A stretch of DNA of 64,000 nt from Hydrangea macrophylla (lineage: Eukaryota > Streptophyta > Magnoliopsida > Cornales > Hydrangeaceae): contig CM066984.1 in NCBI GenBank assembly GCA_033977485.1, positions 28,625,501 to 28,689,500 of the forward strand, given 5' to 3'. Numbering within the stretch: the stretch's first letter is position 1; each line of letters opens with the position of its first letter. The position numbers and the translations under genes are program-made. The notes below the pieces were generated by a model that worked only from the letters and a program-made list of their open reading frames with translations, made no database searches and had not been told where the DNA came from. This document shows positions 10,542 to 23,478 of the stretch, piece by piece.

Positions 10542-13500
10542 CTGTATCATAACTAACATGAGTAAGTTGAAATTCAATGACTTCCAACACAAGAGAAAAA
10601 GAAAAGTAATTGGAATTATTGGATGACAAAGGGCATGAAACATACAAGTAAAAACATCGACAGTATATTGTTGATAAGAATCAGTAAAACTTGTCTAAAG
10701 TTGAATCAATTCACGCTTCAAGAAAAACAACATTTCACAAACAATAATGACAGAAAACATAAAAAATTATATAAATAAATCATAGCAACACTTTTGATGC
10801 CTGAAGCATAGTCCATAAGTGTTAAGTTACCAGTTACTCCAAAAGCTTAAGCTGTGAGAGAATGGGCCCAACAATGTATATCAAGCCTCAACACCCTCTC
10901 GCGGGTGCAACCCTGTTTCACACATGGAGAGCCGACAAACTAAACTCCCTCATAGTGGAGACAAATAACAAAGTGCAAATGTGCACACTAACACGGGGAT
11001 GGGGAGTCGAACCTGAGACCTTCCACAAACAAGGATTTCATACCATGTTAAGTTACCTATTACTCCAAAAGCTTAAGCTGTTAAAGTAAGGGCACAACAA
11101 TGCATATTAAAGCAAGAACCTTTGCACACAGAAAAGTGATCAACACCTATAACATCCATAATATTGCATATACATTAAATGCTATATATAGGTGTTTACA
11201 CTAACATACTATGTTTGATTATATGTTATATGATTTGTTTAGCGTAAGTTCTAAAGTAATACGTGTCAACTAGTGTTCAGCTATTATCACTATAGTATCT
11301 CAGACATGAATATTAGTATGTGTATGATAAATATGTGACTAAGATATGATTAGTTTTAATAATTAGATAATTAGAAGTTACGTTGAGATCATATGCATAT
11401 TCCTTTAGACATTTAGAATAAGCTAGAAAATGAAATATTTGTTATTTGATGGGATCAAAGTATAGATAGTTAGAAATCTACAAAATAGGGATTTGCCTTC
11501 AATGTATGTAAGTGTATAATAGATGAGTATGAGTAGCTATATATGTATATGGATGTATGGATAATAAGAGAAAATATCTTCTAAGAAAATATCTATATGT
11601 ATTTTGGATAAGAGTGAAATATATCTTATTTGAATAAGCATCAAAAAAATCTATTTGGATAAGTATGAAACATATCTTATTTGGATAAGTATCAACAAGT
11701 ATCCAATTGGATAAGCATGAAAAATATCTAATCTGGATAAGTACTCATTTGGATAAGTATAAGGAAAACTATCTCATCTAAATGTATGTACAAGGCACGA
11801 GGTGTCATGCCGCATGATGTGTCAATTTTTAAGCATGAGTTGTCAAATTCCTTAGCATGAGGTGTCAAATTGCATGGCAATGTAGTATTTAACTTTGACA
11901 CCTAAAGGATTTGTCCTCCATGCACAATAAGGAATGTAAAAATGTGACACGTGTAGGACACTTGTCCTACGTGCATAGTTAGTAGAATATTCAAGTACTA
12001 GTGTGTGCCGATAAATAAGTGGGGTTCCAAGAAGTGTTAGGAGCACACTAAAGCAATGAGAGACATGCTCTACACACAATAGTATGTGAGGGTCTGGGAG
12101 AATAAAAGAAGAAAGATAAGAGAAGGAAAAGTGAGGGAAAGCTGAAAAATAGATCTAGGGTGCCAATCTCAAGCTTAAGGACTTGCTACGAAGAAAGAAG
12201 ATTACTACTAAGTTCGTGTATAAGGTGAGCAATCTCGTACCCAAAAAGAAAGTTTTCTACTCGAAATCAAAATGCTGTTTTTGTCCACTTATGGAATGAA
12301 AACTATATGTTATGTTCAAAACTTTGTTTAAATGATTCCTCTTATTTGAAAGCTTCTTCAAATCTAATTTAATACAGATGGACAAAGTGTTCGATTTGAT
12401 AAAGAAAAAAACAATAAAGGGGTAAAATATTAGTAAAGCCCACAATCTATATACAAGCTAGAAAACGAAAACAAGGAAGTAAAAATCAAAGGAAATAAAA
12501 TCATATTACACTCAAATCCCTAAAAATAAGTGATCTAGAAATCATGCGATTTGACAGGATTGAGTTATATCTCAAAGGATAAATCATATCTCCAACACTC
12601 TCCCTCAAGTTGGGGCGAAGAAGTCAACCAGACCAAGCTTGCCAAGCGATGACTTCAGTAAAAGGGACCAATGGATTTTAAAAACATGTAAGCTGCTTGA
12701 TCAGAAGAGGTAACAAAGCTCAGAGTGATGATTCCTGACAGGACTTTTTTCCTAATAAAATGCACATCGACTTCTATGTACTTAGACGCTCATTAAGAAC
12801 TGAATCGAAAGCGAGCATAATTGCAGACTTATTGTCATAGAATAACGTGGAAGATTCTGTCACTGGAAACCCCAAATCTGTTAGCAACGAACGGAGCCAA
12901 ATAAGTTCACATGTGCCCTGGGCCATGGCCGATATTCAACCTCAACTGAGGACTGAGAGACAACTTGTTTCTTACTTTTCCATGATAAAAGATGACTACC
13001 ATAAAAAGTACAAAAGCCAAAAGTCGAGCGCCTATCACTCTTAGACTCCGCATAATCAGCATTAGTCAAACAAGAGATCCCCGTTGATTTTCAGAGAATC
13101 AAGCTTGAGTAAACGTTGTCTTTGCCCTCTTTTATTAATCACATAACAAAGGAGGAATTACAATTAAGCCCTTAGGCTAATAAAAAGGGAAAAATAACAA
13201 TACCAAAAGATCTTTCATGCCCAGCTTGCCAAGAGTGAAGTGAAACGGTCTACTCCCAACTCCCTTGGTGAGAAAATCTGCGAGTTGCTCGCCGGTCTTC
13301 ACAAACGGAGTGCAAATAGTGCCACTATTGAGATTTTGTTTGATATCGTGTCTATCAATCTCAACCTGCTTGGTTCGATTATGTTGCACCGGATTATGAG
13401 CTATATTGATAGCCGCCTTGTTATCACAATATAATCTCATAGAATCCATCTGATCCAATCTCATATCCTTCAGTAACGACTTGACCCACAAAAGTTTGCA

Positions 13501-16500
13501 AATACCTTGGGCCATTGCCCCTAAACTCTGCCTCTGCATGGACCTAACCACCACATTCTGCTTCTTAATCCTCCATGTCACTAAATTTCCACCCACAAAT
13601 GTACAGCAACCTAAGGTGGCCCTTCTATCAGTCACTGAGCCAGCCTAGTTTGCATCAGTGTATGATTCCACCCTAAGATGGTCATGCCTGGCAAAATATA
13701 AGCCCTTTCCAGGAGAAAATTTTAAGTACCGAACAATCCAAAAAACAGCTTCTAAATATGTCTCACGTGGTGCATGCATAAACTGAGTGACTACACTCAC
13801 AGCAAATGCAATGTCGAGACATGTATGGGATAAGTAGAAGAGCTTACCTACCAGCCTCTGATATCTATCCTTTGTCGACCATTGCTCCACTATTATCATC
13901 ACCTAGGAAGCACCGAAACTTCTAAGAAGGTAACGTGTTGCGTATCATATCGTGTCTGATACACGGACACTACACTTCACGGACACTTTTCCTGCAATGT
14001 CCATGTGCAACTTTCTAGGATTTTGTCGTGTCGTATCTGTGTCGGGGTGTCCATGTCCGTGCTTCATAGATCATCACTAAGCTTCTGATTTGGCTCAATA
14101 GGAGTGTCACAAGTTCTACTCCCTAGCACCCCAGTCTCATCCTGTAGATTAAGAACATATTTTCTTTAAGAAATGTATATCCCATGGATCTCACAAATTC
14201 AATTCCCAGGAAGTACTTTAGGGCTCCCAAATCTTTTATTTGAAACTCTGTATGTATTGCTCCAAGCGTTGCATTTCCTCTAAATCATCACTCGTAAGCA
14301 CCATATCATCAACATAAACAATAAGAGCAATGGTTTGCCCTGAGAAGATTGTTTAACAAACAAAGTGTGATCAGCATGGCTCTGGCGGAAGCCGTATCCC
14401 AGCAAAGCCTAATTTAACCTCTCAAACCAAGCTCGAGGTTAAGACCATACAACGATTTCTTGAGCCTGCATACATTCCCATTTGTCTTGGGAGTCCTCGA
14501 AGCCAGGAGGAATATCCATATGCACATCTTCCTCCAAAAGAATGCATTCTTCACATCAAATTGGTGAAAAGGTTAATCGAGATTGCCTGCAATAAAGAGA
14601 AGAATTCCGATTGAATTAATCTTAGCAGCCGGTGCAAAGGTCTCTTGATAATCCACTCCATAGGTCTGGGTGAAGCCCTTTGCAACAAGTCGAGCTTTGT
14701 ACCTCTCAATTCCACCAGCCCTGCGCTTCACCATGTACACCCACTTGCACCCCACTATTCTTTTGTCATTCGATAACGTCACCGATTCCCAAGTACCATT
14801 CTTATACAAAGCTTTCATCTCTTCAATCATTGCATAGTTCCACTAGGGATCAGCAAGAGCTTCATGAACACGATTAGGAATAGGTACGGAAGACATTTTC
14901 GAATGAAATTTCTATAAGTAGGAGACAGATGAGAGTAAGACAAAATATTAGATATCGGGTGATAGGTACAAGACCTAACACCTTTTTGCACAACAATGGG
15001 AACATCAAGGTCATCTAACTGAAAAGGAACAGAAGGAACAGGAGAAAAAGGAGACACAGAAGTATTAGGATTACCTGGATCCTCGACAGTCATAGGAGAT
15101 GACAGTGGTAGGTTAGGAGAGATGGTCTCTATAGTTTTCCTCCTCCATGTTCCTTTGGAATAGACCAAAAGTTCTTTCACTTTCTCTCCCTCTCTCCCTA
15201 TTTTACCCCTCTCTACAGTCTCCTTCTCCTCCCTCTTTTCAGTCTTTTCCTCACTACTCTCTCTTGTGGTGTTCTTTTCAGGTTCACTCTCCTCTTGCTC
15301 AATGGTCTCAAAAACTGTCAGAGGGGAAAACATAGGTAACACAAGTATCTCTTCCTTACACCTCTGTTCCCCCCTAAAGAGATGCCTGGGAACTCTGGGA
15401 ATCCTAGAAGTAGGACTGACACTCAAAAAAAGGTAATATCCATAGAGACGAACCATTTCAGAGACGAAGAGTGATAACACTTATACCCCTTTTGAGTAGG
15501 AGAGTAACCCAAAAACACACCAAAGAGCACGAGGATCCAACTTCCCACAAGTGGAAGAATGGTTATGAACAAAACACACACAACCGAATACGTGGGAAGG
15601 TATAGAGAATAGTATGGAAGAGTTGAAGAGCACTTCGATTGGTGGTCTCTTGTTCAACACACGAGTAGGAAGACTATTAATGAGGTAAGCAGCCATTAAG
15701 ACTGCCTCAGCTCAGTAAGACTTAGGAGCGTTTACTGAGAAGAGTATGGAATGAGCAATTTCTAGCAAGTGATGATTCTTGCGTTCTCGTCAGGGCAAGA
15801 AGTCTGCTGAATTATTCCATGAGAACCAAAAAAGTCTCCAAGACCAAAATCAATGTACTCACTACCATTATCAGAATGTAAAATTTTTATGACTGTACCA
15901 AACTGAGTATGAATCATATAATGGAAAGCTTTGAAAACATAAATAAAATAAAATTTAAAAAAAAAAAAAAAAAACAAACCCCTTCCCTTTCCTCCTCTAG
16001 CATATAAATCCACATGACACGAGAAAAATCATCGATGAATATAACAAACCATCTATGTCCTTTTAACGACACAATACGAGATGAACCCCAAACTTCAGAA
16101 TGGACTAAGCAAAAGGGACTGAACTTGTAGTGGAACTTCGAGGAAAAGATGCACAGTGATGCTTTCCAAGTTCACAAGACTCACATTAAAACTCAGAGAC
16201 CTTTTTATTGAGGACAACTAAAGGAAATAAATGCTGAAGTGGAGAAAAAGGAAGGTGTCCCGACCCCTTGTGCCAAAGCCATATGTCTTCAGTTTTATTA
16301 TTAGAGACCACGGTATGATGTGCCACATGCACTCCTGAATCCAAGAGATAAAATCCATTCTCCACTCAACCAGTGTCAATCGTCCTCTTCGTGATGAGAC
16401 CCTACAAGACACAATCTTCAGGTTAAAAGCGGCTGTTAAGGCACCAAAGGTGATCAAGCGATAAAGTCCATTCTCCACTCTACCACTGCCATCTTGATGC

Positions 16501-19500
16501 ACCGAAGGTTATTCTAAACCAACGGTTTCATACCAGAGTTTATTGCGAAGAGAATTGTGGGTGATATGGATTGTTCGGAGATTTCAAGTTTGGTCGGTTG
16601 TGGATTGTACAGTTGTTCGTATGTTCGGTTCCGGCTTCCTTAACATTATTTCGTTCATCGTAATCTCATAACTTTTGGAAATTATTTCTATAACGTTGAG
16701 AATACCTATAATTATATAATCTTTTTATTATAAAACGGTACCATTTGAGGTTCATCACTCACTCGGCTTCTAAAGTTGATGGCATTTTATGCCGCTGGAT
16801 CATCCCTGTTCAGCTTTTCCAGACTACAACAATGTAGCAGATGGTGACCAAGGTGGGGAAGATTATGCCGATGATGGCTGTACTGTGGAGGGGAATACGG
16901 TTGAGGAGTACACCGGGGAGGATTACACAGAAGGAGACTACTATGAGGAGGGCTACGGTTATGCCAGCTGAAGAACCCGCTCTGGGCGTAGTCTTTTAGT
17001 TTCACTTTTGGGATGGTCGTAAAAATTTTGACTTCTATTTTGCATACATCGGCATGTGTTGCCACAAGACTAATTATGTTTTACGTTGAATAGTCTGGTC
17101 TGTAATATATTGATTGTAAAAATTTGATGTGGTTTGGTTTAATTCTGTCAACTTAGTCAATCTCCAATATTATATACTTCTTGTTAGCATGCTTGTGGAC
17201 AATCAGGTGATCCAACTTGTCACGTATCTACGTGTCCGAAAAGGAAAGTTTTTAATTTCCTATAATTTTCGCTACTCCGGGGCGTGACATATTCGTTGTT
17301 GTTTAATTAAATACAGCAAAACCATTATTTGCAGTTTTTCTTATAAAATTACATGGTGACTGCACCATTACTTCACACATTTTATACCACACCATTCTAA
17401 TACTGAAGCCTTACTTTTTCCTTCATGTCCAGAATTTCTAGTAAGTTCTCGACTTTATGTTACAACAAGAATAAATCTCAACCAAGTAAACGGTTATATT
17501 CTCAGCAAAAAAAAAAAAAGTAAACGGTTGTATCATTCACTTACTGCACAAAACGAGAAGAGAAAAAAAATTAAGAAACAAAGCATGTACATATACAACA
17601 TAAAATATGTGACTGTATTTTATATGGGAGTAGAGAGCAAATATTGGAAGTTCAAAACTACCATGGTGTTCAAAAACACTGTCACTGCCGATAACACCTT
17701 CAGCTATAACGACACCACTGCAAATGCAAAGGACAAAACAAATTTAAGTAAGATATGTATTACCACTTGGTGAAATTGACAAAAAGAAATGACATTTATC
17801 AGTTTGATGAAATAGAAGGCACAAATACAACTTTATAAGAGATTATAATTTTAAGATTGTTCTCTTTCCATATCATTTTGCCTTGTGCAAACTATAGTGC
17901 ATTTCTGTAACAACAAACTTTAAAGAGTTGTGTTAAGCCTAGACTTCTGAAAGGAAAAGTACCCCACTTTTGTAAAAATGAGGCATGAGTCCTTATTTTA
18001 GGTATGGCTGTCCAACTAACTTAGAATGGTACAATGAAAAGGCATTTCTCAGTTGTATTAAAAAGAAGGCCCAAATACAACTATATTGAGATGAAAAAGT
18101 AATGCGGCCAAGGAAGCAAGGATTCTTCATGAAGACCCATCAGAAGAATCCACAACGGATGCGTACCCCCATCCACACTGGCATAGATTCTTCTCGAGAG
18201 CGGCAAGGTGTTACTTGTTAGTTCTAATTTTTGTTTGAAAGAAGGATTTCTTAACATAAAATTTTAAAACTTGGGGGTCAATTTAAGAATATTGGGAGTT
18301 GGCTAACACGTCAAAAAGGCTAGTGTTGCTTATGTAGCCTTTATGTTTGTTTTTCATGTCTTAATTACATTAAAAGATCAAGACAATACAGTTGGGGCCT
18401 GTGTTGTTTGCAGGATTGATTGGGCGGATTGGACTATCCAGATTATACTGTGTTTGGTTGGGCTCTTATTAGTATTAATAAACCAGGTATTGTGTGGTGT
18501 GGTTAACATTAGTGCCTCTCAAGAAGGATAAAACTATACCTTGGGGGTGGGGGGGGGGGGGGGGGGGGGGGGGGCGCGGGGGGGAGGGAATATTAAAAAA
18601 CGCGGGGAATAGTGTTAGTGGGATTGTGGGATAATTTGACCATTCTACCATTGGCTTATATATACCAACTATTTGGTACATTCTTCATATTACTTTAGAA
18701 TTTTCTCAAACAAACGAGAGAGGAGATGAGGGCGATAGAGGGTCGCGATAGAGGAGAAGCCGGAGCAGACGACGTCGGAGACAAGGCAATGATATCTTTC
18801 TCTCTCTCCAGCAGATGTAGGAACAAGGCAGACGCAAGTTCGTTTTTTTTTTTTTAAAAAAAAAATCGATTTCTAAACTTTTTGTTACTAGAATTGCAGA
18901 TTTGCAAAGTTTATGGGTTATCCTCCTTAGATGCACAATGTTTTTGGTTTGCATGACAATTTTCTCTCGATTGTGAGTTTTAATGAGGAGAGAAAACTAA
19001 CTCCACTTTCTTTCAATTTCTTTCTCTCCAAATTGGCAAGAAAAGGAGAGAAAAGAAAGTAGGGATTAATTAATATTTCTTAATACCCACTATACCCTTC
19101 TAGTTTAGTCTTACAACTCTTACCTAATTGTAATTTCATCCAAGTCCTAGGGCTTGTATAATACACATACGTACAATAGAAAAATTAAAACAACACGACT
19201 GCACAGAAAAACCAGCGACCAGACCTTCTTCCAATTGCCAGGTCGCCTTCCTAGGTATGTATGGCTGAGTGTGCAGTGCATGACATGAGTGTACGGCGTG
19301 AGTGTATGACGTGTGTGGCGTGAGTGTATGGTGTGAGTGTATGACATGTGTGTGTGTGTGCGTAGTGTATATGCTATGATGGGTGTTAATTCTTATGCAA
19401 CATCGTTGCTGTTTGTAAGGGTGTTTTTTTTTTTTGCATCATTGTTACTGTTTGTAGTTTTTGGGGACCGTACCATAGTGAAAACTTATTGTTATTTTTT

Positions 19501-22500
19501 TCTCTTTTTTTTAACCTTATTGCATGAATGCAATTTATGTTTTGTTGGACCTAAATTTGGTGACACATATTATTAATTGTTTGAAATTATTTAGTATGAT
19601 TTATTATGTTGATATGGTGATCCATATTATGTAATTTTTTATGAAATATATATTCGGTAGATTTGAATGCTATTTGGTGTTAAACAGAAAAGAAAAAGAA
19701 TAGAGGGTTTTTAGTCCAAGTTATTGATGGGTGGAATGGTAACTTTATTTTCCTTTCTTTTCTTTTCTTCTCAACTTGCAAACAAGGGGAAAGAAAGTTG
19801 CTTTCTCTTCTCTCCTCAACTCCCAATCAAGATGAAAGAAAACACCATCCTTTCTCTTCTCTTCTTTTCTCTCCTCACTTATGACTTTCTCTTCTTTCTT
19901 TTCTCTCCTAAACTCCCAATCATAGCGTAAATTTGCCCTAATCTCTTTCTACATGGTATCAGAGCCAGGTTCCGATCCTAGAAAGAGATTAGGGCAAACT
20001 TAGGGAGACAACATGTCTTCCCTTTCTTTTATATATTCAATGTCTCAAAAAAATTAATTAAATAGAGAACCCCACTAAACCTTAAAACAAAAAATAAGCA
20101 ACAATAATAATAATAAAAATAAACAACTCTCAACACTCCCCCTCAAGCTAGTGCGAAGATATCCCTCATACCCAGCTTGCTAAGAGCGAAGTGAAACTGT
20201 CTACTCCCAACTCCCTTGGTGAGAATACATGCCAATTGATCACATGTCTTCACAAAAGGAGTACATACTGTACCATTTTTGAGGTTTTCCTAAATGAAGT
20301 GTCTATCTTTCTCCACATGCTTGGTTCGGTCGTGCTGAACTAGATTATGAGCTATATTAATGGCAGCCTTATTATAACAGTATAGGCGCATCGTGTCTAT
20401 CTGATCGAGTCTCAGATCTTTCAGCAAAAATCTAATCCATAAAAGTTCACACACACATGGGCAATAAACCTAAATTCGGCCTCAGCACTAGATCTCGCTA
20501 CCACATTCTGCTTCTTACTCCGCCAAATAAGATTACCTACCACAAAGGTACAATACCCTGAAGTGGACTTCCTATCAGTAACTGAACCTACCCGATCAGC
20601 ATCAGTGTATGCTTCTACTCTAAGGTGAGCATGTGTGCCAAAAACTAAGCCTTTCCCAGGAGTAGACTTTAAGTACCGAAGAATCCGGAACACAGCATCT
20701 AGATGAGATTCACGTGGAGCGTGCATGAACTGGCTGACCACACTGAAAGCAAAAGCAATGCCAGGACGAGTATGAGCCAGATAAATAGATATCTCCCTTT
20801 GCCAACCAACACTCCACTACTATCATCACTAAGCTTCTGGTTCGGTTAGCCACTTCAATTCCCAAGAAATACTTTAGTGCTCCTAGATCTTTTATTTCGA
20901 ATTCTTTGGCCAGGTACGTCTTCAACTGTTACACTTCTTCCAGGTCATCCCCTGAAATATACGATGAGAGCAGTGGTCTTACCCTGCGGGGAATGCTTGA
21001 TGAACAATGTGTGATTCGCCTGACTTTGTTTAAAGTCATATCTACGCATAGCCTGAGTGAACCTCTCAAACCAAGCCCTTGGGGATTGTTTGAGACCATA
21101 TAACGACTTCCTAAGCCTGCACACTTTTCCCACTGTCTTTGAGTCCTCAAAACCAAGAGGCACATCCATATATACTTCTTCCTCAAGATCACGTGTAAGA
21201 AGGCATTCTTCCCATCAAACCAATGAAGAGGCCAATCAAGATTGGCTGCAAGTGAGAGACGTATCCTGACTGAGTTAATCTTAGCAGCTAGTGCAAATGT
21301 CTCCTCATAATCCACCCCATATATTTGAGTGAAGCCCTTTGCAACAAGGCAGGCTTTATACCTCTCAACAAAACCATCTGGCTTGTGCTTCATGGTATAC
21401 ACCCATTTGCACCCCACTGTTCGTTTTCCCTTAGGTAACTCTGTCAATTCCCAAGTTCCATTCTTATGAAGAGCTTTCATCTCTTTAATCATGGCGAGTT
21501 TCCACTTAGGATCAGTGAGAGCATCCTGAAAATGTTTAGGTACACAAACAGAAGAAATTTTTTATACAAAGGCTCTATATGAGGGAGACAAGTGAGAGTA
21601 GGACACAAAGTTACATATAGGATGTTGAGTACAAGACCTAACACCTTTACGAACAGCAATGGCCACATCTAGATCATTAGACTCAATAGGAGATGGTGTA
21701 TCAATACCTGGATCTTCATCAGTTGGAGGGAATGGCAGTGGAAGAATAGGAGAAGTCGCCTCTTTAACAGGGGAAGGAGAAACAATGTCTCTAGTCTTTC
21801 TTTTACTCCATATTCCCTTGGAATAAACCAACAACTCTTTCTCCTTTAGAGCGGTTTTTTCTCCCTCTGACTCCTTCTCCTCACACCCTTTCTCTTCACA
21901 CCTTTTTTCTCTCTGACTCACCGTTTTTTGTGATAGTCTCCATTTCACCCACAACAATCGTAGGCAATGTGAACACATGTATCTCTTCCTCACACCTTTG
22001 CTCCCCCTGAAGAGATAGCTGGGAATCCTGGAAATAAGACTGAGACTCAAAAAAGGTGACATCCATAGACAAACCATTTTCGAGACGGAGGATGATAACA
22101 CTTATACCCTTTTGAGTAAGAGAGTAACCTAGAAACACACACCGAACGGCACGAGGATCTAACTTCCCACGAGTGAGGAAAAAGTTTTCCCGAGGAGTAG
22201 TAGCATGAATTAAACCTTTTCCCAAGATTGAGGAAAAAGTTCCATCAGCAATACGAACTTTGTCTTGACCTGAATAGGGTGTATAAGTAGAAAAAATATC
22301 TAAAGATCTAGACATATGATCAGAGGCTCCGGAATCAATCATCCAAGGTAAGGAAGAGTGAGAAAGGAAAGCTCTCGATGAAGTGACTAAGTTACCTGAA
22401 TGGGCAAACGAAGAGGAGGCAACCCTAGATGTAGACGGAGCACAACAGGCCGTTAGGTTCCGAGGAGCATCCTCAAAATCTGTGTAAGATACTGAAGCAA

Positions 22501-23413
22501 AATCAGAAGTAAAAGCAGTCTGATCACCTTGGGCTTGTGCAAAGTTCCCTGCCTGGGAATAGTGAGAGGAATTATCAGTACAAGTTGCTTTGATTCTCCC
22601 ATTCACGTAGCCTATCTTCCCTCGGCTCTTCCGGAAAATGGTTATTGACTTCGACCATGCAAGGTAGTTTTGACCAGTTGAGAGAGATGTGATTTTTAAG
22701 TTAGGGTTTTCGGGTGGAGCAACAAAGGGGCTCTCGACCCTAAGCTTTTGTAAGCTAACAGTGAACTGTCTGGTAGCATCACCCATAATTCCATAACACA
22801 AAAGAAACCCTCAACAACCACAAACAAATGGAAAAGATAGAAAACGACACCAATCGTAAGCAATCCATGCACAATCTCAACTCATAGCACCAAATAGGGT
22901 GCAAAAGGATCAATCAAAGCTGATCAGGTGTCCATATAAGGACCCAAAAAAGGGCGGAGAATTCAAACGCCGATCAAAATAAGAGTTTCGTAATGATGTA
23001 TGTGTGATATACTTGGCTACTGAAACTAATTGGGGCTAGAAAGAAAAAAAAGTTTTTGGAGAGAGATGGTTACTTTGTTGACTTTGATGTCACTTTACTT
23101 TGACAGCACTCACATTTATCTTTAAGTTTTTTCCAGTTTTTTAATGTAAAATTGAGCTGTGATGGGAATTTTGCTCAGCTATGTACTTGTCATAAGAGTT
23201 GGTATAGTTTGAAATTCATAGATACTTGTGGGTTATGATCATCATGCAGAAGAAGTGATCTTTTCACATTTGGGACTGTCTGGAATATTAAACATGTTTT
23301 GATGTTCCACATATGTAGGACAATAGGTTGGTTGGGCCACAAACCTCCATATATATATACATATATATATATATATTCCTACCTTAGTCTCTTCCGTATA
23401 TCTCACACCAAGA

Positions 23414-23478
<65 letters not shown>

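Larger units (their letters stand above)
19979..22801 (-). mobile_element. Ty1/copia, internally deleted, with 3' LTR
   Basis: The 3' LTR is 20135-19979 (157 bp). It is preceded by the polypurine tract cttgagggggag (about 20147-20136 on the minus strand). Interior, from the right: gag N-terminus at 22801, protease, post-integrase linker, RT ([20 protein letters not shown] near 21450, [17 protein letters not shown] near 21080) and RNase H (20741-20160). Most of gag and all of the integrase core are missing. No PBS or 5' LTR is found beyond 22801. Confidence 0.85.

Noticed and set aside
16789..16971. 60-codon acidic ORF rich in Glu, Asp, Gly and Tyr
   Set aside because: It has no recognisable domain. 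It sits in sequence ending like a gypsy LTR, and its composition reflects repeated gaggagtac-type words.
19961..20135. Plus-strand LTR element starting at the tRNA-like site 19954
   Set aside because: There is no gag or leader downstream on the plus strand. The sequence to the right is the inverted LTR of the minus-strand copia.
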